A stretch of 64,000 bases of DNA from Tethya wilhelma. Its lineage: Eukaryota; Porifera; Demospongiae; Tethyida; Tethyidae. The notes under the pieces are model-generated. The model ran no database searches. It was not told the origin of the DNA and saw nothing but the letters and a program-made list of their open reading frames with translations. Below, piece after piece: positions 37,201-44,572 of this stretch (its first letter is position 1; every line of letters starts with the position of its first letter). A program made the position numbers and the translations under genes. Location of the stretch: NCBI GenBank assembly GCA_964030475.1, contig CAXIPT010000001.1, positions 5,007,152 to 5,071,151 on the forward strand, read 5' to 3'.

Positions 37201-39888
37201 GTTTCTGTTTCAAAATATGCTAATAAAAACCATGTCGGCTCACTTGCACAAAAGTTACTGATTGCAATCTGGAGTATATTGAATCTTGATTTTTTTCGAG
37301 GCCTGTACTCTCCCTTTTGCATCCATCCCAATTTTTCTACTCTTGAAGTCCAAGTACTGGACTATGTCATTGCCCTGTATCCTCTGTTATTGATACTTAT
37401 CACATATGTGTGTGTCAAGTGTCATGATCATTTTAGTGTTTGTGTTAGGCTGTGGAAACCATTTTACAAGTGTTTCATCAAGCTTCGTAGAGAGTGGGAA
37501 ATACATACATCTCTTGTAGAAGTATTTGTTACCTTCATCTTGCTTTCTTACGTAAAGATATTGAACACGTCATTGAATCTGCTTACACCCCTTGTCCTTT
37601 TCAGCAACAAGCAGAAAATAATGCCTCAGTATTATCTTAAAATAGATGGATCCATAGAATACTTTGGACAGGATCACTTACCTTACGCCTTGCTTGCTAT
37701 TGTGATGATATTTGTGTTTAACATTGTACCAATGATGTTGTTGTTTTTGTATCCTTGCAAAACATTTCACAAATGTCTGAATTTTCTCAAAATACACAGA
37801 CAAAGGCTTCACATGTTTGTTGAAGTTGCTCAAGGCTGTTTTAAAACTCACCCACGAGACTATCGATGCTTTTCAGCTGTTTACTTACTAATTCGAATCA
37901 TCAACCTTGTTCTCCTAACAATGCTAAATGGTTTTATGTACTTGCCATTTGGTGGGATGCTAATGTTTTGTTCAGCACTTATTGTCGGGATTGTGAAGCC
38001 ACACAAATCAGATCTCCATAGTGTTGTTGACTCAGTGTTGTTTGCCAGTATTGGCTTTGCATACATCACTGGTTATTTATTGAGATATTCTCAAGTTCTG
38101 TTTAAAATCTACTATCAAAGAATCATCTTTCTTGTCATCATCAATTTAGGAGTTGCCATCATTGTTCTGTATGGATTTGGCCTTGTTATTTGTGCAATAA
38201 CACCACTACGATTGGTATACTATGTACGAATGAAAATGTACAATTGTTTCAAAGGGAGAAACCAAATGGAAAATGAGAATCCACAACCATTCCAGTTTAA
38301 AATCAGCAGTGAGTACAAGCCACTTCCTTTATCAGTAGATATGTGAACCCTCTAACTCAGAATTGAACAAGACATTGTGTGCATAGACTCAGAAAACTTT
38401 TTATAGTTTTTGTATATAGCATGCTTTTTGGCTGTTAGTTGTTTTTCTGTATTGGAACTTGATATTATATTATTGGTATACATGCAGTTCTGAATTTAAA
38501 GGGTGTTTGACTATGACAAAATAACTATTATTGTATGATTTTTTTGGTTTTTTCTTGCATGTATATTATAGGATACATTCTTGCCTCATGTTGAAGATGG
38601 GACAATCACACTACTGGGAGCCACAACTGAAAACCCTTCCTTTCAACTCAATTCTGCACTCCTCAGTCGATGCAAGGTTATCATTTTGGAGAAGCTTGAG
38701 GCAGTGGAGATTGCAGGGTTGCTAAGGAGAGCTTTGAAAAAATTAGGAGCTGCTGAGATTGCTGAAAACTCAACAAGGAAACCTAATAAGCTTGAGAGGT
38801 ATACAAAAGGAATACACTCTAACTTAGTACTGTAACACGTTACAGTTTGATAGTGAATTGCCAATGCAGGTCTTCTGACATTGTGTGGGTTGAACCTGAT
38901 GCTATATGGGCACTGTCTCAGTTTTGTGATGGGGATGCAAGAAGTGCATTGAATTCACTGCAGCTTGCTGTTCAAGCCAGGAGAACACAACACCAGAGTA
39001 GTAATGAGCAGAAGACTTCACTTGATGCTGCTTCGTTTGCTACAGGCATGTACATATACACTATAATGCATGCATGTGATTGATCATTAGAGTTTACACT
39101 ATAAGATTTAGATAGCATAAGGGAAAACTATAAGCTTGCAGTTTATGATTGATATTTAACTGTTTACTGTTTACTGTTTACCCAGTGACAGTTCAAGATG
39201 CTAAGGACAGCTTACAGAGAAGTCATCTTATCTATGATCGAGCTGGAGACGAGCACTACAATTGCATATCAGCATTGCACAAGTCTATGAGAGGCAGTGA
39301 TCCTAATGCTTCTCTTTACTGGCTTGCAAGAATGCTCAGTGCTGGTGAGGATCCACTCTACGTGGCCAGAAGAGTGGTCCGATTTGCCAGTGAAGATATC
39401 GGTAAGTTTGACGGACAATTTTAGAACCATTGAGCATGTACAAATTCTTTTCTTTATAGGATTATCTGATCCAAATGCTCTCCCTCAGGCCATTGCTGCC
39501 TTCCAGGGATGCCAGTTTATTGGAATGCCAGAATGTGAAGTAAGCATTATGTACAATGTCATATAGATCTGTATTATCATTGTGATGAAAGGTTGTGGTA
39601 TATGTGATGAATATGCCACTACAGGTTATTCTTGCACAAGCAGTAGTGTACATGGCACGTGCACCAAAATCGATTGAAGTATACACAGCATATGACTCAG
39701 CTAAACGGTGTATTAAGGAACATAAGGGCCCACTACCATCAGTTCCACTTCATCTTCGGAATGCTCCGACTAAACTGATGAAGCAACTTGGCTATGGAAA
39801 AGACTACAAGTACAACCCTGCCTTTGCAGAGCCGGTAGATCAGCAGTACATGCCTGAAGGGCTAGAAAAAGTAGATTTTTTCTCGTAA
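25289..39888 (+). CDS. WRNIP1: WRN helicase-interacting AAA+ ATPase, split by a 12.4 kb intron that hosts other genes
   Basis: Seven exons (25289-25918, 26006-26200, 38572-38798, 38870-39045, 39186-39401, 39460-39539, 39625-39888) join in frame to 595 aa. The N-terminus has a UBZ4 finger ([20 protein letters not shown]). A Ser-rich linker leads to the AAA+ core: Walker [13 protein letters not shown] spans the exon 1/2 junction, Walker B is [12 protein letters not shown], sensor 1 GATTENPSF, and the arginine-finger region LLSRC. The C-terminal tetramerisation part has [39 protein letters not shown] and ends KVDFFS. It matches human WRNIP1 (yeast Mgs1, bacterial RarA), which acts at stalled replication forks. 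Intron 2 (26201-38571) is far larger than any other here and holds six genes. Intron 4 has a GC donor (39046). The start ATG overlaps the OXNAD1 ATG on the other strand. Confidence 0.95.
26384..27724 (-). CDS. DED-domain protein, tandem copy 1 (nested in WRNIP1 intron)
   Basis: Intronless 446 aa frame starting at ATG 27724. Residues ~2-76 look like a death effector domain: six-helix spacing, hydrophobic [10 protein letters not shown] and LLFVC helices, [11 protein letters not shown], and the diagnostic RxDL motif as GRIDLDNML. Residues ~77-446 are mostly helical, with hydrophobic segments [17 protein letters not shown] and [13 protein letters not shown] and a conserved tail [13 protein letters not shown]...[17 protein letters not shown] do not recognise that region. 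DEDs mediate homotypic assembly in caspase-8/FADD-type apoptosis and immune signalling. It is closest to copy 2 (sub-type A). Confidence 0.8.
   Translation of the reverse strand: MESHRVLLLALSDRMSTDDVQRLLFVCPSVEFSEGITKGYQLFVKLERMGLLGPGNYSYLSEQLKQIGRIDLDNMLPFQGSAISFVPTSFQAPWNTLETIFLTKERKMIGFRDALSKLVNNSQEWEACMNIASTSYTNSFTVHTSQLKETTNVTHFTQYFFEAMFNALTFTEEYTTNYLIYISNTDWPEPSVLQTYIVKLMAHQILFKDAIMSADPTSSSSSKYEPFFRQEFQSDRACECIENICMGLVDSERMMGEMKQARERISALSYCGANTSYAMLTWLLSCVFLAATSQIDLKPHQSYLKALLMKHKKLIGEFYHSIATIIDHKVLQTVLADVDIEATPSNSDLDLVLVPWISILILLIALGNDNEQTIEIDPCEFISKLSKFIRQDKVIQLGLKHTYRIALATRFEIENLKGRITKLCPPTSPQGVLIKRLLAIDPGAQQ
27725..28617. other. Intergenic spacer between DED copies 1 and 2
   Basis: About 0.9 kb, AT-rich, with the copy 1 upstream region and copy 2 3' flank. 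No gene seen. GGCCTGGTTTACCAGGC near 28196 is a short palindrome. No remnant of the membrane-protein gene is visible here. Confidence 0.4.
28618..29946 (-). CDS. DED-domain protein, tandem copy 2
   Basis: Intronless, 442 aa, start ATG at 29946, [16 protein letters not shown]. Same layout as copy 1: N-terminal DED with GRIDLDNML, then the unknown helical region, ending [20 protein letters not shown]. It pairs with copy 1 (sub-type A): both have ADPTSSSS in the middle linker and ERMMGEMK in the [10 protein letters not shown] segment. The first ~125 codons are almost identical in DNA to all other copies, while the middle third has many substitutions. No frameshifts or stops, so it is probably functional. 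Confidence 0.8.
   Translation of the reverse strand: MESHRVLLLALSDRMSTDDVQRLLFVCPSVEFSEGITKGYQLFVKLERMGLLGPGNYSYLSEQLKQIGRIDLDNMLPFQGSAISFVPTSLQAPWNTLEMIFITKEKKMISFRDALSKLVNNSQEWEACMNATSTAYRNSFTVQISQLEETTNATHFSQHFLDAMFNALRFTEEYTTNYLVYIANTDWPEPSVLQTYVVKLMAHQKSFKDAIMGADPTSSSSNNYTPFFRPEIQSDRACECIENICMGLVDSERMMGEMKPARERISVLSYCGADTSYAMLTWLLSCIFLAATNQIDLKPHRSCLKALLMKHKKLIGEYYHSFATIIDHRILQTVLADVDIEATPSNSDLDVVLVPWISILILLIALGNENEQRIVIDPYEFITHLSKFIQQDKMIQLGLKHAYKIALATRFEIENLKVRMTKLCPPSSPQGVLIKRLLAMDS
29947..30424. other. Spacer between DED copies 2 and 3
   Basis: About 480 bp. It contains short ATGAAT repeats near 29997-30020 and a G-rich stretch at 30184-30203. No gene seen. Confidence 0.4.
30425..31777 (-). 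CDS. DED-domain protein, tandem copy 3
   Basis: Intronless. I choose the ATG at 31777 ([16 protein letters not shown]) because it aligns with the other copies; the frame is open further upstream but lacks an ATG. It is 450 aa, with the DED ending GRIDLDNML and tail [19 protein letters not shown]. It belongs to sub-type B with copies 4 and 5: shared NQ(C/Y)[22 protein letters not shown] and an insertion carrying SSDPHHYQ before the hydrophobic [14 protein letters not shown] segment. Its upstream region is homologous to those of copies 4 and 5 and is followed by a decayed 5' end of the membrane-protein gene. Confidence 0.8.
   Translation of the reverse strand: MENHRVLMLALSDRMSTDDVQRLLFVCPSVEFSEGITKGYQLFVKLERMGLLGPGNYSYLSEQLKQIGRIDLDNMLPFQGSAISFVPTSLQAPWNTLETIFLTKERKMIGFRDALSRLVNNSQEWEACMNVASKVYTGYFTVQNQCETMTATRLQHFPGAMWNALAFTEEYTTNYLVYIASIDWPEPSVLQTYVMKMMASWESFRDAEPMDPRFKQISPPSEHDYKQPTVKPNILSDRACECMETICMGLVDLKKTKTEMNQARERISALSYCCVGTSTVFPMLSWLLSCVFLAATSQIDLKPYRSCLKALVMKHKELIEEFYHSIATILDHRILQLALADVDIDTTHLSNSSDPHHYQLILVPWLSILILLVALGNENKEIEKNDCCKILAQMSKFIQQDKMIQLGLQFAHKTSLATRFEIENLKGRIIKLCPPTSPQGILIKRLLALD
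31778..32279. promoter_or_regulatory. Duplicated bidirectional intergenic region upstream of DED copy 3
   Basis: About 500 bp aligning by eye with 35952-36450 (upstream of copy 5) and in part with 34009-34530 (upstream of copy 4). Shared words include GAGTGCACACA, GATGTTTTATCC, TGACCAAATTAGGTTGTGCA and GTAAGCACATGC. In copy 5 this region sits between the DED gene and the intact membrane-protein gene, so it is probably a shared divergent promoter. Confidence 0.6.
32280..32495 (+). pseudogene. Relic of the 5' end of the membrane-protein gene (upstream of DED copy 3)
   Basis: Aligns with 36450-36650, the leader and first codons of the intact gene: shared ATTGGGTAAAATTGCC, AACTTTGATAAAGATG and GGTGGATTTTAGTACT, then later ACATCTC and CACTGCCAT (the codons around QHCHPW). 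The ATG is followed at once by a TAG stop and there are small indels, so it cannot make the signal peptide. Everything past this point is lost. It marks a former full copy of the divergent partner gene. Confidence 0.65.
32650..34008 (-). CDS. DED-domain protein, tandem copy 4
   Basis: Intronless, 452 aa, ATG at 34008. DED with GRIDLDNML, then the unknown helical region with [19 protein letters not shown] and [14 protein letters not shown], ending [12 protein letters not shown]. Sub-type B. It has more substitutions than the other copies after the DED ([23 protein letters not shown]). No stops or frameshifts. The upstream region 34009-34530 is homologous to that of copy 5, followed by a truncated relic of the membrane-protein leader. 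Confidence 0.8.
   Translation of the reverse strand: MESHRVLMLALSDRMSTDDVQRLLFVCPSVEFSEGITKGYQLFVKLERMGLLGPGNYSYLSEQLKQIGRIDLDNMLPFQGSTISFVPKRLQAPWNTLEMIFLTKEKKMIGFRDAFSKLVNNTQDGQASMNIASKVYTSYFTTQNQYETMTATHLQHFPDAMWHALNFTEEYTTNYIVYIANNEWPEPSVLQTYVMKMMASWESFRDADPLDQIFKEISPPSENDYEQPIVKPHILSDRVCECMENICMGLVDFKRMMTEMNQAKERISALSYCCVGADTSYAMLSWLLSCVFLAATSQIDLKPYRSCLKALVMKYKELIKEFYHSIATILDHRILQLALADVDIDTTHLSDSSDPHRYQVILVPWLSILILLVALGNENRETGKKIDCCKILVQVSKFIQRDKVIQLGLALAYKTSLATRFEIENLKGRIIKLCPPTSPQGILVKRLLALDS
34530..34605 (+). pseudogene. Truncated relic of the membrane-protein leader (upstream of DED copy 4)
   Basis: GCCTCTATAGGTAAGCACAT and TTCATTGGGTGAAATTGC align with 36450-36505 and with 32280-32340. 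The similarity ends at the n at 34606, beside the 3' end of DED copy 5, so the partner gene is deleted or hidden in the gap. Confidence 0.5.
34607..35951 (-). CDS. DED-domain protein, tandem copy 5 (3' end at a gap)
   Basis: Intronless, ATG at 35951 ([16 protein letters not shown]), ~448 aa to the gap. DED with GRIDLDNML, sub-type B middle, and tail ending KRLLTID right at the n (34606). The other copies stop one or two codons later, so essentially the whole protein is present but the stop codon is not resolved. The linker after [13 protein letters not shown] is shorter than in copies 3 and 4. It is head-to-head with the intact membrane-protein gene, about 577 bp between start codons. Confidence 0.78.
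35952..36528. promoter_or_regulatory. Bidirectional intergenic region between DED copy 5 and the membrane-protein gene
   Basis: 577 bp between divergent ATGs. Segments conserved with the regions upstream of copies 3 and 4 include GTGCACACAGGATGTTTTAT and CTCATTTCTTGTGAATTG. It is the only place in the cluster where both partners are intact. Confidence 0.6.
36529..38346 (+). CDS. Cys-rich multi-pass membrane protein of unknown function
   Basis: Intronless, 605 aa from the ATG at 36529. The first residues, [18 protein letters not shown], form a signal peptide. The ectodomain (~residues 20-165) is Cys-rich, with CHPW, CTC, CYCMSY and C-G-S-C-I-S-G-H...C-V-N-C clusters and several N-glycosylation sites (NGS, NLT, NTS, NLS, NRT). 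About nine or ten hydrophobic segments follow (for example [58 protein letters not shown]), then a ~40 aa cytoplasmic tail. I do not recognise the family; the layout resembles a receptor, channel or transporter with a ligand-binding ectodomain. It is nested in WRNIP1 intron 2 on the same strand as WRNIP1 and divergent from DED copy 5. Confidence 0.75.
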   Translation: MKHFSWWILVLASVVAESSIEDQAVTSQSGSTQHCHPWTIVTNNGSCTCPVESNRNVVVKCYNNGDFVTLPYCYCMSYNEQFNLTVVGYCVFRCHLYIHDPLRKRTVMNHEPYRYEVIGNTSNLSELNHYLCSDLQLNRTGQMCGSCISGHAPPVYSYSLACVNCTANYEYNWLKYIAVAYLPLTAFYLVVILFRMSAMSGRVGGYVLTIQITSAPAVIRLLSVVSVSKYANKNHVGSLAQKLLIAIWSILNLDFFRGLYSPFCIHPNFSTLEVQVLDYVIALYPLLLILITYVCVKCHDHFSVCVRLWKPFYKCFIKLRREWEIHTSLVEVFVTFILLSYVKILNTSLNLLTPLVLFSNKQKIMPQYYLKIDGSIEYFGQDHLPYALLAIVMIFVFNIVPMMLLFLYPCKTFHKCLNFLKIHRQRLHMFVEVAQGCFKTHPRDYRCFSAVYLLIRIINLVLLTMLNGFMYLPFGGMLMFCSALIVGIVKPHKSDLHSVVDSVLFASIGFAYITGYLLRYSQVLFKIYYQRIIFLVIINLGVAIIVLYGFGLVICAITPLRLVYYVRMKMYNCFKGRNQMENENPQPFQFKISSEYKPLPLSVDM

Positions 39889-40091
39889 CAAAGTCACTCA
39901 AATAAGGATGATTTTTCTATTTTATTCCAGCTGTTCTCATTCTGCTCTATTTCTAACTATACTGAGCATAAACACAATGTCATACTATTCATAGCCAGCA
40001 AAATTAATATGAATCTATTTCAACATAGTCTATCAGCAGTTGTTTAATCACATGACATACTTTATGCGCAAAACATCTAACGTGTCATACT

Positions 40092-41627
40092 ATGGCAGAC
40101 ATTAGCTTTTTTCTTCTGAGTATTCTACTTCTAGTCAGTGGTGCAATAACTTCACCTAGTGCTGTTGCCCCAGACAAGCCTCACATTTTGTTTTTGCTAG
40201 TGGATGACTGGGGATGGGCCAATGTTGGCTACCATCGTGACCCACCAACTAAAGAAGTACAAACACCAAATTTTGACAGTCTTGTGAAAGTTGGCCTTGA
40301 ATTGGACCAGAACTATGTGTACCATTACTGTTCTCCATCACGCTCTGCCTTCCTGACTGGTCGTCTCCCTATTCATGTCAACGATAGGAACAATGTTGCT
40401 ACCTACAATAAGAATGATCCTATTGGAGGATATGCAGGTATCCCTCCTAAGATGACAAGCATTGCTGAGAAGCTGAAAGGGGCTGGTTATGAGGCACACA
40501 TGGTGGGGAAATGGCATGTGGGTGATGTGACACCAGACCAAATACCAATTGGACGGGGATTCTCAACGTCTTTTGGCTACCTTCGTGGAGCTAATGATTA
40601 CTATACTGAATGGGATGGTTTGTGCAACCAAACACACGTGGTTGATCTGTGGGACACTGACAAGCCTGCATGGGGGGTGAACGGCACGGGAGAAGACAAC
40701 TACGAAGAAGCTTTGTTTAAAGAGCGAGTACTTAAAGTTGTAAAGAATCACGATAAATCCAAACCTCTTTTTCTCTACTATGCTCCTCACATTGTCCATG
40801 CTCCTCTTGAAGTACCTCAACGCTATCTGGATGAGTTAAAGTTCATTGATGACGAGGATCGACAGTATTACCATGCCATGACAAAATACCTCGATGACTT
40901 TGTTGGAGAGCTTGTTAGCACACTCAAAGACGGTGGACTGTGGGACAATCTCTTGATGGTTGTCAGCAGTGATAATGGTGGTCCACTTCCTCACGGTGCA
41001 AACAACTACCCACTAAGAGGAGGTAAAGTCACGGACTGGCAGGGAGGTATCCGGGTGATTGGTTTCGTTACGGGAGGATATCTCCCTGAAAAGATGCGAG
41101 GGCAAAAGACCGAAGGCTACATTCACATTGCAGACTGGTACGCTACATTCTGTCACCTGGCTGGAGTTGATCCGACCGATGAAAAAGCAGCTAAAGCCAA
41201 ACTTCCTCCAATCAACAGTTTGAACATGTGGCCAATGATATCAGGTGAGAACTCCACATCGCCACGTGTGGACATACCTGCTACCTTCTCAACTTTGATC
41301 AGTGGTGATTACAAGATTCTGCAGGGAGATGTTGCTCAAGCAGGATGGACAGGACCACAGTACCCTAATTTGACCAATCCACATGGAGGTATCAAAGCTG
41401 TCGCTCACTGTGGGGATGGTGGCTGTTTGTTCAATATCAAGAAAGACCCTGAAGAGCGTGTGAATCTAGCCTCAACTATGCCTGACATTCTAAAGCAAAT
41501 GCAACACAAGTTGGCCAAATATCAAGCAACTTATTTCAATCCTGATCGTGGTACAGAGCCGCCGATAGCTTGCCAGATGGTGAAAGAGAAATACAAAGGA
41601 TTTTGGGGACCATTTATTGGGGTGTAG
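40092..41627 (+). CDS. Arylsulfatase (sulfatase family S1), intronless
   Basis: A single 511 aa frame. It starts with a signal peptide (SFFLLSILLLVSGAI). LFLLVDDWGWANVGYH supplies the metal-binding Asp pair. YCSPSRSAFLTGRLPIH holds the C-x-P-S-R site whose Cys becomes formylglycine, followed by the conserved TGR. VGKWHVG and VSSDNGG carry further active-site Lys/His and Asp/Asn residues. It is closest by pattern to the arylsulfatase B/I/J branch, which hydrolyses sulfate esters of glycosaminoglycans in lysosomes or outside the cell. The lack of introns, when most neighbours have many, suggests retroposition or transfer from bacteria followed by signal-peptide retention. It lies 200 bp after WRNIP1 in the same direction. 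Confidence 0.92.
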   Translation: MADISFFLLSILLLVSGAITSPSAVAPDKPHILFLLVDDWGWANVGYHRDPPTKEVQTPNFDSLVKVGLELDQNYVYHYCSPSRSAFLTGRLPIHVNDRNNVATYNKNDPIGGYAGIPPKMTSIAEKLKGAGYEAHMVGKWHVGDVTPDQIPIGRGFSTSFGYLRGANDYYTEWDGLCNQTHVVDLWDTDKPAWGVNGTGEDNYEEALFKERVLKVVKNHDKSKPLFLYYAPHIVHAPLEVPQRYLDELKFIDDEDRQYYHAMTKYLDDFVGELVSTLKDGGLWDNLLMVVSSDNGGPLPHGANNYPLRGGKVTDWQGGIRVIGFVTGGYLPEKMRGQKTEGYIHIADWYATFCHLAGVDPTDEKAAKAKLPPINSLNMWPMISGENSTSPRVDIPATFSTLISGDYKILQGDVAQAGWTGPQYPNLTNPHGGIKAVAHCGDGGCLFNIKKDPEERVNLASTMPDILKQMQHKLAKYQATYFNPDRGTEPPIACQMVKEKYKGFWGPFIGV

Positions 41628-42410
41628 TCTGGGCCTCTGACATGAAGCAAATAAACTAGTGTTGTGTTCTATTGAGTTTACATGAACCCACGATCATTGT
41701 ATTGGCTGTACGTTACATAATTAGTGGAGGACCTGACTTTGTTTCATGTATATTACACAATTTAATATACTTAAGCTTTCAGCTTTGGCTATAATAGTCA
41801 TCACACCAACCTCTTTTCTCTTAGTAATCTCTAATTACCTTTATACCTCTCTCGTCTTGAGTTTGCATGCATTTCACCAATAATTGATTCACTATAGTGT
41901 TTGATAAACTTGGCAAAAAAAAGTTGACACACACACATACCAAAGTGAGGAAAACAAAAACAAAAATTAAAGAGATCTAACATAATACTGTCATAATAAT
42001 TACTGTGTTCAACACATAATATCTTCCACCATGAATTCCATGATGTTTGAAGAAGAGTGTGGATGCTCATGTGTAGACGTGGTGTGTGTGCATGAGAAAG
42101 AGAGAGCAGTTATAAATTTGAAGAACATTGCAACCATTAAAAGGGCAGTTCAGATTGTTTTCTTTTTTTCTGTTCTTTTTTTTCTTTTTCTTTTCTTTCT
42201 TTTTTTGTGATTTTCTCTTTTTTTTCTTTCTTTTTCTCTCTCTCTCATTTTTTTTGATGGAATTGGGCCACCAACAATAGTACATAAACAAGAGATTCTA
42301 ACAGATAGTGTACATAGCAAAGTGCAGTTAAGAAATTGAAATCTAGCATGCAATCAAATTAACTCCTAACAATACACAACAGAATGCTGGCCTGCATTGG
42401 CTCTCTGTCA
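41628..42410. other. Intergenic region between arylsulfatase and PABPN1
   Basis: About 780 bp. It contains a poly-T/TTTC-rich tract (42156-42253) whose reverse translation gives Lys-rich nonsense. AATAAA follows the sulfatase stop at about 41649. No gene. Confidence 0.45.
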
Positions 42411-43647
42411 TCAGTAGGGGCTATACCAAGTCTTTGCTCTCCCCCTATAAACACAAAACCAAGTTCACATAATTATCAGTCATAAGATTGCACATTGACA
42501 CACACACACACAGACACACCTGAAAGCCCTTCCTCTTCCTCCTCTATAGTAGCCTCTCATTGGCGGCACGGGCATCATCATGTACCCTCCTCCGTAGTAA
42601 GGATTATAGCCTCCTCTGAAACCTCTCCCTCTGCCTCGACCACGACCACGGTTTGTTGAGCTGATTCCAGGAGTGTTGGTTCGCTTGGCAGTCACCTACA
42701 TCACAAACACAACCAGCACAATATTGAAAGTATCGCTAAGTCACATCTGCTGCATCACATTGATGCTATGTGCAGAACTTACCTTAATCTGTCTTCCCTT
42801 GAATAGTGACTCATCGAGCTCCATAGCTTTAGGGAGAGAGGACTTATCGGCAAATTCCACATAGGCAAATCTGACAACACAATCAAATCTATTTCAACTT
42901 GTGTATAATTTCTTTCTATAATACACATACCCCTTAGGATGACCAGTGTATTTGTCACACAATATTGTGACACGATTAATCGCACCACAATTTTCGAAAT
43001 GTTTCCCTAGTTCTTCGGCAGTGGATTGATAGTCAACCTGTAAGAGTAAAACAAGGGCCATTGTCATTATTGCATACCAATTCACTGGAACACACTACGT
43101 ACATTACCAACGTGTACTGATCTCAAGTCCATTTCTTGTTTCTCTTCAGGAGTTGGATAATTTGCTAAACAATAACAAAATTTATGATTTGAGTTCATTT
43201 CCGTTAGAGTAAAACCTTACGTGTTTTAGCTGATATCATTTGCTTCTCAGCTTCCCCTTGAAGTTCTTTCAATTTTTCAGCTTCTTCTTCCATTTCCTTG
43301 ACTTTAGCTTTGATTGCTTCGATTTCCTGGAGGTTGAAGAAAAATGGTGTGCATTAATTAGAATGACCTTTATGAAAACTTGGTTGAAATTTCAGGCTCA
43401 ATTCAATTCAGAAACGCACGGGATCTTCTTCCACGTTAACACCATCTGTTGTGTCGTCCAATAAGTTGTCTGCCTGCTCATCGGTAGGAGTGCTTGGGAC
43501 CTCATAATTGTCTCCGGTTGTCACATCTCCAAGTGCTGCATCTAAGAGTGAGCTGTCCTCCTCTGCGTCTTGGTCGATAATGTCCGACGTAAGGTTATCG
43601 TCGAGAGAGTATGTTCCTTCTTCAGGAGTATCTAGAGGATCTGCCAT
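42411..43647 (-). CDS. PABPN1: Nuclear poly(A)-binding protein 1
   Basis: Multi-exon, from ATG 43647 to TGA at 42413-42411. The acidic N-terminus ([19 protein letters not shown]) lacks the polyalanine tract of mammalian PABPN1. A coiled-coil follows ([20 protein letters not shown]), then DLRSVHVGN (RNP2) and [40 protein letters not shown] (RNP1 region), [19 protein letters not shown]. The tail is Arg/Gly-rich and ends RAKTWYSPY, the conserved C-terminus. It stimulates poly(A) polymerase and sets poly(A) tail length in the nucleus. The last intron starts GTGTGTCTGTGTGTG, inside a TG tract. It is divergent from Aurora kinase with 219 bp between start codons. Confidence 0.95.
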
Positions 43648-43866
43648 GACTGAAAACGTACTCAAACACGTGAAATGTTTTCTGGTGCCCGACCGGATGC
43701 ATGTGTTCATTCAAATGCAGTTAATGCGTGGCAACGACCGGATGTTAGGTTTACGCATGCTCAGTGTGTTCAAAGCAAAATTCAAAAACAAATTTTGAAA
43801 AGTTTTATCTGGGGAGCTGAAGATAGCCTATAAATCATAAGTTTTAGCCTTGTCAAACCGATAAGA

Positions 43867-44369
43867 ATGGACGTGATAACTACTCAGGTAAGGAACCGAG
43901 TTAGGTAAGGCTGCATGACATCTTGTTTTAGTTGTTTACTTCTCTATACAGGTCAAAGACATGCATTTAGGCATGTTGAATAAGGAGAATGAACCTAAAA
44001 CAACTCACCATACGCATAAAGCTCCATCTGTATCTTTAGCAAAGCTATATCCCACTAAAGTACCTGTGGTGAGTGTAGAGACTGGGTAGTCAGTGTATGA
44101 ATCACATGGGTACCTTATGTATGACCATGAATTTTTGAAATATCGACCTATCTCTTCCAGGCTCAGCCATTGTCCTCTGTCACAGCCAATTCAAAACCAA
44201 GCCATCCTCCTCCAGATAGAACAGTAGTCAAACCAGCCTGTGAGCAGGTGGCAGTGTTATCCAGTACTGCAGCTACTAAAATGACCACTGAGAACCCTAC
44301 AGCCACATCAACAGCTATGAAAAAGAAATGGTCTCTTTCAGACTTTGACATTGGAAGACCACTAGGAAG

Positions 44370-44449
<80 letters not shown>

Positions 44450-44536
44450 NAGTGCTTACCATCTGCTGCTGCTGCTGTGAGGAGTCTAAGCTACCAGCAG
44501 CCTGGCATTTTTGTCCAAACTGCCATAGTCCACACA

Positions 44537-44572
<36 letters not shown>

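Larger units (their letters stand above)
26201..38571 (+). other. WRNIP1 intron 2, a 12.4 kb intron carrying a nested gene cluster
   Basis: The intron lies between CTACAGCAG|GTATAT at 26200 and TTATAG|GATACA at 38572. The flanking exons join in phase 0 to give [14 protein letters not shown], the conserved WRNIP1 sequence, so the intron is well supported. It contains five minus-strand DED genes, one plus-strand membrane-protein gene and two decayed gene fragments. Confidence 0.92.

Noticed and set aside
42067..42300. Lys/Glu-rich ORF on the minus strand
   Set aside because: Product of the T-rich/TTTC low-complexity tract in an intergenic region.
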